Shown: positions 33,692 to 46,171, numbered from the stretch's first letter. The stretch: DNA of 64,000 nt from Melitaea cinxia (GCF_905220565.1 NC_059404.1:11374472-11438471), one strand, 5' to 3'. Notes: generated by a model not told the origin, from the letters alone. Made by a program: numbers and translations.

Positions 33692-34177
33692 GTAAATAAT
33701 TGTTATTTATTTCTTACATAGATAGTTACGATTCAGCCTGTAGCATCTCATTGCTGTACATAGACATCTTTCGCAAGTTTTTGCAGAATATTAATTTCCT
33801 TTTTTTTCAGTACTAAATTAAAAAGAAAATAACGATTATAATGAAATAACTTTATTGGTTTTTATCGCGGTTAATTAAGTATTTTAGATGCCCGACGATT
33901 CGGATACTTTATAGCAACTATGGCCATGAGAGGACATGTAATATAATCACAATAAAATTTCTGTTTCATGAATTTTCCAGCACTCTGAGAAAATTTATAC
34001 TAATTTCTTTTGTCCCCTCGGTGAAATCACATAAAATTATCCTTCCTCTCGGCAAAATCGTACGAAATTGCCTTGCTTCCTTTCATGAAATTCTTGAACC
34101 ATGACTTAGTAAATTTAGTAATTAAAAATAAAATTTTCTTTTCCTGTATTTTTCTATAATACAAACAGCTATACAGC

Positions 34178-34183
34178 CGGCTT

Positions 34184-34229
<46 letters not shown>

Positions 34230-34231
34230 CG
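34178..34231. repeat. (AT)n tract inside 8-bp inverted arms
   Basis: CGGCTTTA (34178-34185) and TAAAGCCG (34224-34231) bracket the AT tract, so the whole can extrude as a cruciform. Confidence 0.9.
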
Positions 34232-34506
34232 TTACATATCGCAAAATCCTGTTCCTCTAAGCCACATCTTGCATTATCTTAGTATTTAAATGAGACGCAT
34301 CTGACATCTGCAAATATAACAAATTACCGATGATTTTGACGATAACACTCACTGAAATCAGCCTATGTACTTATTACGAAAATTCTTACTAGCCGATTTA
34401 TACACCATAAATTTTTAAGAATTAAATTTAAGAAAGAATTAAATTTAAAAAATAAAAATTAAAAAATAATTCAATTTTAATTCTTCCATGTTATGTTTTA
34501 TGACAT

Positions 34507-34595
34507 CATCATTCCAGCCTATTGCAGTCCACTGCTGGACATAGGCCTCCGCAAGTTCGCGCCAAAAATGCGAGAACTCCTGTGTCCACACAGGA
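34507..34595 (-). mobile_element. Very short LINE 3' end with target-site duplication
   Basis: The antisense 'tccactgctggacataggcc' and 'aagttcgcgccaaaaatg' are preceded by a CATCATT tail remnant. A 12-bp duplication, GTTTTATGACAT, flanks it at 34495-34506 and 34596-34607. At its truncated 5' junction lies a perfect hairpin, ACTCCTGTGT with its complement (34576-34597). Confidence 0.82.
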
Positions 34596-34699
34596 GTTTT
34601 ATGACATATTTGAATGAAATCTAGAAAATACAAGCGTTGAAGTACGTCTGATACTATATTAAAAATAAATATTTTTATAATTGAATTCTATTTCAAAAT

Positions 34700-37600
34700 T
34701 TGATTTCTTAATTAGTTAACAACTTAACAATAAATGTAGTATAATCAAAAATACTTTGCAATAACTTTAGAATTGTTATCGTCAAGTTCAAAATGACATA
34801 ATATATTTTATGTGAAGTTGCCGCCCCATAATTATGTTTACCTACTCAAGATCTGAAATCGGATTTTTCTTTGATCACACTTTTTGACCTTACTATTGTC
34901 TAAACGTTACCGTTACAATTTTGTAAGCCAATTATGGAAAAATATGAATCTATTATGGTAAGTCGATAATTTAAAAAGTGTAGTAAGATAATTTTAATTA
35001 GGAACATTTTTGAGTTATATTTCTTAATAACAATGATAAGAATGGTTTATATATGTCAGAAATAGTTTACCTTTAACACGAGGTATAAGCATTTGCCAAA
35101 ACAACACAATTCTTAGTAAAGTGACTTGGAAACAAAACACTGAAAACAATATAAAAATACGTAAATCCTATTGACTATTCAACCAAAAGTATTAAAAAAG
35201 TGAATAGATATTATAAACGACTGTGTCATTATCGTCATACTCTAGGAAGGAACTTAGAACCGGAATAAATGTACCATAAAGAGTTACCGTCACGGGAGCT
35301 TCTAAAGGAAAGGAACAGCGCGGCAGCTAGACGATTTTTCATTGTGACATTTATTGAGTAGCTACCTATCTTCTATATAACAACATTCTGTACGGCACTC
35401 GAGGGAACAACGAACAAGCTTAATACAAACTATCGTACACAGTGGCGTATTCCAATCAATCAAACTCCTAGGCTAATCTTCAACGTTAGTAATTTTATAC
35501 GTCATAATTAATTTGAACATACACGTATATCTAGATCCAAAATAAAAAGAAATAAACTATAATGTTACCGTCAAAAAATGTGTGTGTGTATTTTTTTAAA
35601 GATTTTTTTTTATTAATTAATTTATTTTTTATTTATTTATTTATGCATAAAAAAACTTAAAATTAACATTACAGTGAACCCAATGCGTTAGTTAAGTTGA
35701 TCACAAATTCGACATCTATCTACAGATTTTTGTATACAAATAACATTAAATTCAACAAATAATTTAAACAATTCAGTAAAATCAGTTTAAAATAATAATA
35801 ATAATTTTAAGTTTACCTAATTAAATAATCACACACAAAAAATTTATAAAATTCATAAAAACAAAGATTCAATAATAATAACATTAAATAATTATATTCG
35901 TCATTATATTTATATCCAAATGTATTAAGGGATAAGAAACTGTTCCAAATTAAAACGTTTCAACATTTAGGAATAATCCAAGAAAATCTTGAAAAGAAAT
36001 TCTGGGACGTAAATATCTGTCAATTGACACTGGATCTGTGTGATGGATCGAGTCCCTTATCCTTCTCCCTAATAGGAAAAGGGGCTTCTGTCTGATCATG
36101 ACACAATAAGTAGGCAATAAAAAACTTGTAGAAAACCTATTATTACCCATTGACGCAAAACTTAACGCAACTTGTCTTTCATACGTTGTGTTGTATTTGT
36201 GTCCGTCTTAACAATATATAGAAATAAAAACATTTTCAAAAATCTAAAAAATAATCTAAAGCTGCTGTTGCAAACAGAAAACGTATTCAAATACAAATAA
36301 CTTTTATGAAGCATCGAGTTCTAATGCGCGTGCCATTTCATCGAATCCAATTTTATAGTATTTCCTTCAATACATATGAAATGAGTTATTCCTCGCAATA
36401 CTTTGAAGAGCTATTTCATTGTATGTATCGATCGAACCAGCCGTCTGTACGTCACCTCAGTCGCAGTCCGCTTCTGAATGAGTAATGCTTCGTCGTACCA
36501 TGGCTATATTCTACTTTTATTTCGTCAATTGTGAATATTGAACTTGAATGTTGAATAGGCTATTTCAGCTTTACCTGCGTTAATGTTTACTGCTTCACTC
36601 GTAAGGAAGCATAGCTAAATATTTTAATATCTAACGACTCAATCGGTAAACAAAATTTCGAACGTAAAAGGATTATTTTTAAATTGAAAGTGATCCATGA
36701 ACATGATCTATAAAAACATGCAAATTCTTTAAGAGCTTATGATACAGCAAATGGTCGCCAATAAAGCTTTTTATTCCGTTATTATTTTTTCGGATTGTAA
36801 TTTAGACTGAACAAAAATAGTAAGTAACTATATAGAGGTCATGAGTATGTACAAATAAATCCAATGCAAATAAGAACGAACCATCATCGTCGTCATCTTA
36901 GTTTTGAAACGATCGATCGAGCTCGATTTATTCAACTTTCGATTTTTCTCCGCTTTCAGCCACTTCCTATATCGTCACAGTAGGTGGACCTGCTGGATAT
37001 TCCAATACTAATACTAGAGACATACATCACATTTTTAAATAATAAACATTCATATTCGAGACAAAAGTTGTTTATTATTCCTAATCTCGTTAAACTAAAT
37101 GAACTATAATAACTTGTCTTCTCTATCCGACATTAATCTCGTCTAAGACGACATAAGTCTCGCAAATGTACGAAACAAGTTTAAAAGGACTAAAAGTACC
37201 TTACTAATAAAACGGGGTAACACATTCTACAAATAAATATACATGCCATACCAACATCTGATTATAATACTAAGAGGTTATGTCTTATATAAATATGAAA
37301 CATTTGTTAAAGACTAATTTGTGTTTAACAAATATCATTAATTTGTCGCCGTGACGTCTAAATTAGAATATAAATATGATACATATTAACTAAATAAGGT
37401 GATATGCATAATTTTTTACCAATCAAACTACTAACAAGAACTTCACACAATAATCGGGTAGTTTATGCGTGAGAAATTTATAAAAAAATTATCTTTTTAT
37501 ACTAATAAAATACACCTTCTATATGAAAGTAAATACCTAATAAGTAAGAAAATTTGATTAAGCTTAGCTCTCTCATTCTTTCATGCCCTTTTCATATCAG

Positions 37601-38380
37601 CTTAAATTTAATATAACTTCGTAAAATTTTCTTTATACAAGGATCAGAAATTCTAGTCATTACAGAATTAGCTGTACCACATGGCTTAACCAACTTAAAT
37701 CTAAAACCCCTAGAGGTTTCTTTATATCCTATATGTGGTTGGCTCTTCAGCTACCTACTTATCAAAGAATTTTGTAGTATTTGTAATTCTAACTATTCAA
37801 ACTTTAGACACTCTCAAGGTCATAATATTAATAGGTAAAAAATAGGTTAGGTATTAACCTACCTATACACATGAAAGATAAATTATTTATTTATCTACCT
37901 TTACTGTTGTTATACGACTAACCTAAGGTAAACAAAAGCCGAACGGTCTAATTGAGTTAGAACATGCCTAGATTCCATTGAGACCGCCTTTTGTTTACTT
38001 TACCAAAGTGCCCGATCGCCGTTTCGTATTTGCTTCTATCTTAGGAGTGTAAAAGAGCATTTTATTGGTCAGAAATCTTACCTCTCGGTCAGAAATCGAA
38101 TGTTGGTGAACTGAAGTACATATTTATCAAATAAACTGTTTGGTTAGGAAAATACACAAGAGGTGCTAATGTTATAAGAGTTAAAAACAAGTATGTTTTA
38201 ATTTTAATATGTGTAATATTTAAAGCTGCTGTTAATTTATTCATACGTTGATAAAAACTAATTAAAATGGCCTTTGGTTGTGTACATCTATATGAATAGG
38301 TTTGTACTTGTTAAACGGTTGCAAAAAATCGATATCGATTTTCTTCAAATAACTCATTCTTAACTAATATGTATATATAC
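34700..38380. other. AT-rich intronic stretch, nothing recognised
   Basis: No exon was found. A GC-richer patch occurs at 36425-36500 without interpretable content. Confidence 0.45.
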
Positions 38381-38399
38381 ATCATACATATAATAAATA

Positions 38400-38766
38400 T
38401 ATACATCTATACATATAATAAATATAGTTTTTAGAATTTTTGTCTGTCTATATAGACTTCTTGTGTGTCCGGGGTAAACTCAAAAAGTACTGCATGGATT
38501 TACTTCAAATTTGGCACGAATATTATTAAGAAGTCGGGTCAACATATAGGCTCATATTATCAAGCTATTACCTACGGGAAACGAGCAGTGAACCTTTATT
38601 TCTTCAACGCATTCTGTAACAACGTGTAATCTAACGACGCATATTTGAATGTTGTTGTCATTATGTTAATAACCATGCTATAAGTTAGCTTCACACCATA
38701 AATAAAGACATTCTGTAGTATATTTAGTATCAGCATTGTACCCGTGCGAAGCCGGGGCAGGTCGCA
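38400..38766 (+). repeat. Helitron-like repeat, copy B with intact end
   Basis: It shares about 270 bp with 24360-24655 and continues to 'acccgtgcgaagccggggca' and 'ggtcgcaagt', a Helitron-like terminus with CTAGT changed to CAAGT. Confidence 0.75.
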
Positions 38767-38892
38767 AGTATCTAACTAAATTAAAACATGACTTGTAACA
38801 TAAACATTCTAATCGAATTAAATTAAAAGTTACTTAAGAAAATCTTAAATTAATAAACACTGAAAAAACCATGGACAGAAATTAATTAACAT

Positions 38893-39115
38893 ATCCATCC
38901 ATCCATCCATTAGCCTTTAACAGTCCACTGCTGGACATAGGCCTCCCCCAATGTTTGCCACTCGGTCCGATCCTGCGCCCTCTGAATTCAGCGGCTTCCC
39001 AGTGTCTTCTTAAGGTTGTCAGCTCACCAGGTTGGATGGCGGCCTGTGATCCTTTTGCCGAGACATGATCACCATTCGAAAACCTTCCTTCCCCATCGGT
39101 TTCTCCTTGCAAAAT
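38893..39115 (-). mobile_element. LINE 3' end of another family with (GGAT)n tail
   Basis: The (ATCC)n tail at 38893-38911 (antisense GGAT) is followed by 'cagtccactgctggacatag' and 'cactcggtccgatcctgcgc'. It shares the 'ccagcagtggac' block with the GAT-tailed LINE but differs elsewhere. Confidence 0.75.
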
Positions 39116-41290
39116 TAAAAAAACCTGCTCATGACACTTCAGCTTGCATATTTATGGAAATATGTCTGTGCCCATCGTTCGTCTACGAATTTCATCATCA
39201 GCTCACGCCATTACTCGCACCTTGAGCCTGTGGAAAGGGTAAACAACATATAAAAAATAAGAAAATCTAAGGGACTAAAAAGTATATAAAACTTGTATAA
39301 TACGTATAAAAAATAAATGTAAAAGTTTTTACTATCCATTTTCTAACTAAATGTAGACCTATTAAAAGTTTAAACGAATTGGGTTTATTTCTTTTGAACT
39401 CATTTCACAAACGAGGTACTAAAGAAATAAAGTAAAAATATTTCAGTACCTACTTACGGAATAACTAGCAAAGAAGCAGATTTGACCTGATGTTAATTGA
39501 TCTGTTCAGTGAAGCGGCAAAAGTATTTCTCACCAAGATATTGAAGGCAAGTAATGCCACCCACACTCTTGTCTAAAGGGTATTAACACTATAATCAATA
39601 GGAACATGGTATTCTAATTTACTACGAGTTATTTGGCCAAAAGGTGTGGCTAAGCCGAGTGAAAACGATGAGTCACTATTTATTATCACGACTAAAATAT
39701 AGTTATTTTTAAATGGTACCACAATAAATAATGATATTTAACTTGACAAAAAAATATTAATCCCCAACAATGATCACCGATATTGTCCAGTTACAATGTT
39801 TTCTTTAACAATATTTTACGTAAAACGCATATAGTACGTTGTTAAGCCTCTTAAATTACTTCTAAACAAACCCTGTTCAATTTCGTTTCTTACTTGCTAT
39901 GTAATATCGGAACAAACATTCAGGTGGATAAAAAGTACCAAAAAAAACACATTTTGACTTCTATTTTCCTCATCTCATGCATCCTATACATATATAAATA
40001 TCTTATATTGATTAATTATAAAGGACGAAGTAGTATAAGAGATAGCTTATACCAATTTCGTCACTTACTAATTGCAAACCATCCAAGTTTAGGTCGATAC
40101 TTAGATATTTATTAAACTTACGATATTCGAAGATAAATCTGATACATAACTTCTGAAGACGCAAGAAATTGCTAAGTACTTTTTCTGTTATATATCAATC
40201 TGCGTAGTCTAATAGTGATAAAAAAGTAAACTTTAGTTCAGTAAAAATACTTTAGTCTTAGTTGGCAGGAATAATTTCCTTCCTTGAATTAACCAGTAAT
40301 TAATAAGTCGTCTTAATTGTAAAAATTCTGATTTTTTTTATTTTAATAAAGCCCTATAATATTTATTCTTCATATAAAAGTACTTTATATAGTACCTTTT
40401 TGATATAAACAAAATTCAAATGACTAGAAATTTCTTTTAAACTAAATCCTTTTTTAGACTTTTGACGACTACGGATATGAATTGGAACTAAATATACCTA
40501 TAACTGCAAGTTAACAGCACAGTAGCGATAAAGAAAAAAAAATCAAAAAGAAGTTTTTATATCAGACGAAAATGAAAACAAGGTCTAAAACGAGGAAGGA
40601 TTTATATTTTAGAAACTGGGAGACTCATGATTAAATAGGAGCTGTACACCATTAAACAAACGCATACTTTTTAGTTTATTTCATCTGTAGCGATTATATA
40701 ACGATTTTTGTAAGATTACAGAAATTGTAATCGATAGAACGTAATTTAAATTTTTGTTTAACAGCATTCGGTTGAGCAAATAATGATTTCCTCTATTAAC
40801 CACGTAGCTGGGGCGTTTTAATTTTATTTGCCGAAGGGGAGCATGTTTGTCAAACAATACACTTAAAATTCTATTAAAACTTGAATGTTTTTTATGTTTT
40901 CTGTGTATTTCCCGCCTTATTAAAAAAACCATCACATGCAATATTATTTTTGAAACCATACACCGCAGAAAGAAATTTTAACCGAAGGTTGAAATTAAAG
41001 TGACGTCACTTTAAATCCAATATGGTGGACTTTTAAAATATGGATATCAAAAAGTGTATACTTTTTAAAAAAACAAGCTTTATTTAAATGTGCTAAAAAG
41101 AATAAAATTAACTTTTCTTTTAAAACTTTTACTATCAACATACACAGCCATTACACTATTTATATGATATAAAAGATTGTCGTGAGATTTACGAATGTAG
41201 ATAAACATGTAAATTAAATAACTTGATCTGAGTGTTTTAATTTTTTAAGCTAAGTAGATACGCGTACCTACTTCAATCTCGTGATTGTGT
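39116..41290. other. AT-rich intronic stretch, nothing recognised
   Basis: No exon or repeat could be supported. Confidence 0.45.
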
Positions 41291-41296
41291 TGTTAG

Positions 41297-41366
41297 CTTT
41301 ACAACTTACCTACTTTCATTATACATAAAGTTGTAAAGTAGAACATGTAGATGTTCTACTTTACAA
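41297..41366. other. Overlapping hairpins sharing one arm
   Basis: TTGTAAAGTAGAACAT (41331-41346) pairs perfectly with 41351-41366 around a 4-base loop. The overlapping AAGTTGTAAAG (41328-41338) also pairs perfectly with CTTTACAACTT (41297-41307), so two alternative folds compete. Confidence 0.9.
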
Positions 41367-42176
41367 TATTAATTTATCTTATGCTTAAAATACTGAAAAC
41401 GTTTCATTATTGTAGATGCACTGAACTGAATCATCATTAAAGTATAATTTTCAATTGCCATTCAACCAATTACGAGTAGATTAATTTTGACGAAAAAAAA
41501 TTGTGTTACATATGACGAAATTAATATAAAATCATTACCATGAGATCATTATAAAATGTACCGAAATATATTTTTTTAAATTTGTCAAAAGTAGACAAAC
41601 GATTAAAAATTGCTTTTAACATAATCATAACTATATTTGTTTTATTTATATTGGCACCAGTTTATGTGATTCGATTTCGGTGTCGACTTGCCTTCGAATT
41701 ACGATTTGGGATTTCTGCAATTTTTAGATCACTGCTATTCCTGCTATTTCGACCATGCTTTAATAGTGAAAGACTATTCCACTCTCTCAAACGTAAAAGT
41801 GTGAAGAGGCAATTCGTATTAAATAAAGTGAACTTGACCAGAACACGACGACCAATTAATTCACACACCAAAAGCATTACCATCGTTGCCTTTTAGTTTA
41901 TTCGTCAACCAACAGCCTAACTTTTTACAAATAAATAAATAAATCATTTATTTCTTTCACTCAACTACACGTAAAATTAAAAAAAAAAAAACTATATAAA
42001 TATACAAATATGGAGGCAAATAATGAATTAACAAATACACTTTTTTACACTACGTTAACGTGTGTTATAATGCTCGAAAATGGATCTCACTCAGCATTTT
42101 ACCCCAAGTTATTACTTGCGACTCTAATTTTTCTATTATATTTTTAATTGTATTTCCGTTAAATTAAATCTCGCAG
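41367..42176. other. Intron end; one long frame not called
   Basis: The 104-codon plus-strand frame at 41582-41896 starts with a hydrophobic stretch but has no recognised domain and sits inside the intron, so I leave it uncalled. Confidence 0.4.
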
Positions 42177-42299
42177 GTTACGAAGTTCTGTCGACGGGAC
42201 CATCTCTCCTGCTACAGTTCACTGCAAACTCCGTGTCACCGGGCCAAGGGTTTGCTGCCACGTACCACTTCCAACCACCGCCCGACTCCACTGCAGCGG
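42177..42299 (+). CDS. CUB-domain protein, exon 4 of those visible (end of CUB1)
   Basis: The exon lies between acceptor 'aatctcgcag' and donor GCGG/gtaatc. G carried from the previous exon plus GT gives Gly. The 40 full codons read YEVLSTGPSLLLQFTANSVS, PGQGFAATYHFQ and PPPDSTAA, with one G out. This is the closing part of a CUB domain: 'STG..L.L.F..' then 'G.GF.A.Y.F' as the last strand. After it the proline-rich PPPDSTAA begins a linker. With the three previous exons it completes a four-cysteine CUB of roughly 110 residues, as expected for the family. Confidence 0.9.
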
Positions 42300-43825
42300 G
42301 TAATCATACAACGCCTATGAATGCATTATGCAAATATACTAGATACTATAAACTTGAATGTGTTTATACATGGAATATATGTATCGCGCGAAAATATTCG
42401 ACCCGTTTGAAATTAAACTTGATATGAATATGTTTAACAATCTCCTATCCGAATTAATAAATTTCAGCAGGTAGGTACTACCTGAATCTCAATCTATATA
42501 GGAACAATGGCGGTATAGACCAAGTAACATTAAAGTCGTAAAGCAGAATGTAAAGTATATTAAATGACTGACAATGCTTTGCTTTGCGGTGGACCGGATG
42601 GTCTGTTCATTAAAACATATACTTTTGCAAAAAAGGTCCTCTTACAATAAAACGAAATACGTTCCAAGATTTATATCCCACAATTTAATTATTACAACTC
42701 GTATTGTGTTTCGAGTACATGCATAACAGCTGAGCATAATCATCTTATAAATACGAACCCAGTAAATAAGATATGACGCTGGCGGTCTTCCAGTCAGCTT
42801 AGAGTTCCCCTAACAACTTATAACTTGACTATACATATTTAAACAGTGCCAATAAGTCTTAAGTCTCTAATAAATTATCACCGCGATAAATGATCGGTGG
42901 GTATTAATTTGTTACTGTTAATCATCGAGGTACCTACCTTGATTAAACTTGAAGGTTAATTATACGTTTTCGTTGGAAAATATTTTTACTTCTGCTCATT
43001 TATTGAAAATTTAAATGAAATTGTTTGAAATCAAGTAAGTAATATTAATGAATACAACGAACTAAGTGTATCTATCAAATTTACATATTAATGTATTTAC
43101 GCAAGTCTTTGTTTAAAATAAATAGATATAAGTAGAAAACATACTTATACGTATTATTCTGTAAAAATAATATATGTGTACCTAATAAAGTCTTGTAACA
43201 GACAGACGGACAGCTGAGTTTGTATATAAGTATTCGCCATTTTAGAATATCTGTTAATCAGTTTGTTTGAACACACTACTAAAGCACTACATTCATTATA
43301 AATATGTAAAGGATATTATGATCGTTAAGCATATCGCTTTATATTGTATTAATTAATTTAACCATTAAAATTTTAATGTTATGAAATTTTTCACACCATG
43401 CCACAATTCAGCCATGCCTGTTTAAAATAATTATGTTTGCCCGCAAACGAAAAAAAAAACAACTTTAATTTCATCGACCAGTAATACAATGTAGGTAGAC
43501 GAAAATATTATCAAGTAAATACGCATTATTAGATAGAACTTAAAAAGTATGTACTTTATCTGATATCGACTAAATTTAAATAGGACCTTTTGACGAGCAT
43601 CGCCTTTCGTTTAAAAAAAGAATCATGGAAATCGATCCACCCAGTAAGAAATTTTGTAAAAAAATACAGTATACTTAAAAGTTAAAATAGCGCCATCTGT
43701 TAATATTGTCAAAAACCATCTCGTCACGAGTTCTGCTGAAAGTATTTTTCTTCTGTGTATAAATTAGTATTATCTACACATTTCGCTAGATGGCACTGTT
43801 ACTAATATTACTATTTAATTTTTAG
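42300..43825 (+). other. CUB gene intron (1.5 kb)
   Basis: GT-AG, phase 1. It contains an AACCGACTTCC-family copy (43432-43680). Near the acceptor lies an inverted pair with 'agcgccatct' (43689-43698) and 'tagatggcact' (43787-43797). Confidence 0.8.
43432..43680 (-). repeat. AACCGACTTCC-family element, partial
   Basis: It begins at the 'gtttgcccgcaaacgaaaaa' end and includes one diverged monomer ('gatccacccagtaagaaatt'); the AACCGACTTCC terminus is lost. Confidence 0.7.
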
Positions 43826-43897
43826 ATTCGGACCGTCTCTTGAAGCTAAGCTTCGGAAAAGCATTTGAATCTCTGGGGCCTGAAGTTAGCGCCACAA
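43826..43897 (+). CDS. CUB-domain protein, linker exon
   Basis: A 72-base exon lies between acceptor 'tttaatttttag' and a canonical ACAA/gtaagt donor. G carried from the previous exon plus AT gives Asp, followed by SDRLLKLSFGKAFESLGPEV and SAT, with one A left over. No known domain is visible and there is no cysteine, as expected for a linker between CUB modules. Phase 1 in and 1 out agrees with the preceding exon, and GC content and splice signals support it. The next exon, expected to start a second CUB domain in this family, could not be found in the remaining 20 kb. Confidence is slightly lower than for the CUB exons because the linker has no family signature. Confidence 0.78.
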
Positions 43898-44216
43898 GTA
43901 AGTAATTACTTTTTATATAATAATTTTAAATATATACAAAATATATAACAAAGTAATAATATAATTTTAAATATATACAAAATATATATTTTAAATATAT
44001 AACAAAGATAACCTCTAGTAAAAATTTCAAGTTTAAAAAACTTAAATTGAACAATTTACACTTTAAGTAGGTGTTAATATTTTATCCTATAAGAAGATAC
44101 TCTACTATTCTTGTGGATATTTTTAGTTTACCTTTTTTAAAACGGAAGAAATTTTAAAAGTAGATTGCTTTACACGTAAGTTTTTGTAATGTCTCGTAAA
44201 ACATGAAAGCACATAA

Positions 44217-44291
44217 CATGGAGCATAGCTATGCTCCATGGCACATAATATGCGTGATAGAAACATGACAGTGTTTTCACTGTCATGTTTC
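44217..44291. other. Two adjacent perfect palindromic hairpins
   Basis: A 24-bp perfect palindrome (44217-44240, half-site CATGGAGCATAG) is followed 19 bp later by a 14-bp stem, GAAACATGACAGTG, with its complement around a TTTT loop (44260-44291). Confidence 0.95.
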
Positions 44292-44867
44292 AGACAGCAG
44301 AAATTGCTGAAATGAAAACTGGTACTGCCTATATTGTTAAACCTATCAAGTTTGGGTTATTGTTTTATACATTATATACAAATTTTATTATTATTACATA
44401 AATTTTTAATTTTGTTTGTTTAAACTTTGTCATGTATGAAGTTCTGTAACTATAAACGTTAATTGATGCAAAAAAGACTTATTTATTAAAGTATAAAAAT
44501 ATAATATAAATTAAGATGTACTTTTGGGCAAACAAACTCATGAGCTTCAGTAAGAACTTATTTAAAGCTTAGTTGACTGTTTTTTTTTTAAGCCGTCCAA
44601 ACAAAGGGAATACTCAACCAACAACAGTAATTAACGCTTTTAACATCACAATAGCATTTCATTTGATACTTGAAAAAATAGTTATGTTAAAAATAAATGA
44701 ACAAAAAATCAATTGTTTCCGTTACCGCTTAATTGGTATCAATTTCACGAATTGAAAACGATTTTGAGGGGTTTTCGTATAACGATTAATGCGGAATAGA
44801 TATTACGTAGCAGAAAATAAAAACAATGATTTTTGTCTGTAATTTTTTCCTTTTTTTTACCAACTTC

Positions 44868-44975
44868 CAATAAAGTATTATAGGAGAATCTCAATTCGAT
44901 TGTATTTTATTCTTTTTTATGTAGGTATGTTACCTCAGAGCTTTTAACTGGGTGGACCGATTTCACTGTTTTTTT
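44868..44975 (+). repeat. AACCGACTTCC-family element, end fragment
   Basis: 'ccaacttccaataaagtatt' to 'ttaactgggtggaccgattt' keeps one terminus and the start of a monomer. Confidence 0.65.
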
Positions 44976-45954
44976 TTTAATCATACTTATAATATAATAA
45001 ACATTGATGTTGTTCTGAAAATTTATTATAAAGGCTGTAGTGAGTTTAATCTGTAAGGTGGATTTAAAAATGGCGCGTCATAAATTTTTTATAAAATTGT
45101 GTTAGGTATAATAGTAAAAATCCTAATACGAATAAGTATCTACTGATAAACTTGTTTGTTATTCTCAGTATTTAAAATCACTTTGAAATTATTACATTTT
45201 TTCGATATTACGCTATTTATGATGTAACAGAATATGTTGACTATACTTACATTGATTATTTAAAAAAAAATCTAAATACGTTGTTTGCGATTTCGTTATG
45301 ACTAATAATTCTATTAAGTATTGTATAAAGTTAATACAATAAGCTAACTATAATTAAGTGAACTATAATATCTATAGACAAATGCGAGATATTAAGAAGA
45401 TTATTAAAAGCTAATAAGTAAGGTCAATCCAATTGTAAGTTGACCGATTAGTGGTTACGTAGAAAAGTTAATTTTATATCGGTTTATAACAACTTAAGCA
45501 TGTTAAAGGTCATAAAAGCAAGAATATTTAAGGTATAAATTATTTCAAACATTCCTAAAATTCAAACAAAATCTCGAATAAATATATTTCCACTCCAAAT
45601 TTATCTCAAGTGTTTTATATGTCGATCAAATATATAGTTAAGGTACACGTAAGTTGGTAACAAAAAGGTACAATTGATGAAGCTAGTATGATTGACGAGT
45701 GGCATTGTGGAAATTGCTATAAGTTCGATCTATACTTTCGATCTCCGTCCGTTACAAATATTTCTATAGAGGTGTCTACAGACGTACCCATATATACGAG
45801 ACATTGACGTAGTAAATTTCCGGACCTCCGACAGTGGATCCAGTTCTAGTTCCCTTGTAAATGAAACATCTACTTATATTATTATTTTTTATATCTTACT
45901 ATCTGACCTGACCTACGTTGGTTATCTTGCAAACTGGCGAACGCGCCAAGTGTA

Positions 45955-46155
45955 TCGCTTCACCCTGTAATATCCCACTACTGGGCATAGGCCTCTTTCC
46001 CCATGTAGGAGAAGGATCTTAAAGCTAATCTGGAAGCTTAATCCACCACGCTGCTCCAATGCGGGTTGGCGGATGTATTCCCTACTATGAGTAACGATCG
46101 CTATCAGGTGTACATGACAACAACCGGGACCAACGGCTTAACGTGCTCTCCGAGG
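45955..46155 (-). mobile_element. 5'-truncated SINE with near-perfect duplication
   Basis: It is an antisense tail-to-body copy lacking the tRNA-like head. It is flanked by CGCGCCAAGTGTA (45942-45954) and CGCGTCAAGTGTA (46156-46168), 12 of 13 identical. A 15-bp-scale insertion lies at 'cttaaagctaatctggaag'. Confidence 0.85.
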
Positions 46156-46171
46156 CGCGTCAAGTGTAAAT

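Larger units (their letters stand above)
33692..42176 (+). other. CUB gene intron (8.5 kb)
   Basis: GT-AG, phase 1. It contains an AT tract between short inverted arms (34178-34231), a LINE end with a duplication (34507-34595), a Helitron-like copy (38400-38766) and another LINE end (38893-39115). The rest, including 34.7-38.3 kb and 39.2-42.1 kb, is AT-rich with nothing I can assign. Confidence 0.8.

Noticed and set aside
38882..39225. Frames of 69-76 codons on both strands
   Set aside because: They are translations of a LINE 3' end.
41582..41896. 104-codon plus-strand frame with a hydrophobic start
   Set aside because: It is inside the CUB intron, begins at an alternative start codon, has no recognised domain and an almost equally long frame lies opposite.
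42233..42427. 64-codon frame starting MSPGQGFAATYHF
   Set aside because: Its first part is the true CUB frame, but the start is a GTG inside the exon and the end reads into the intron.
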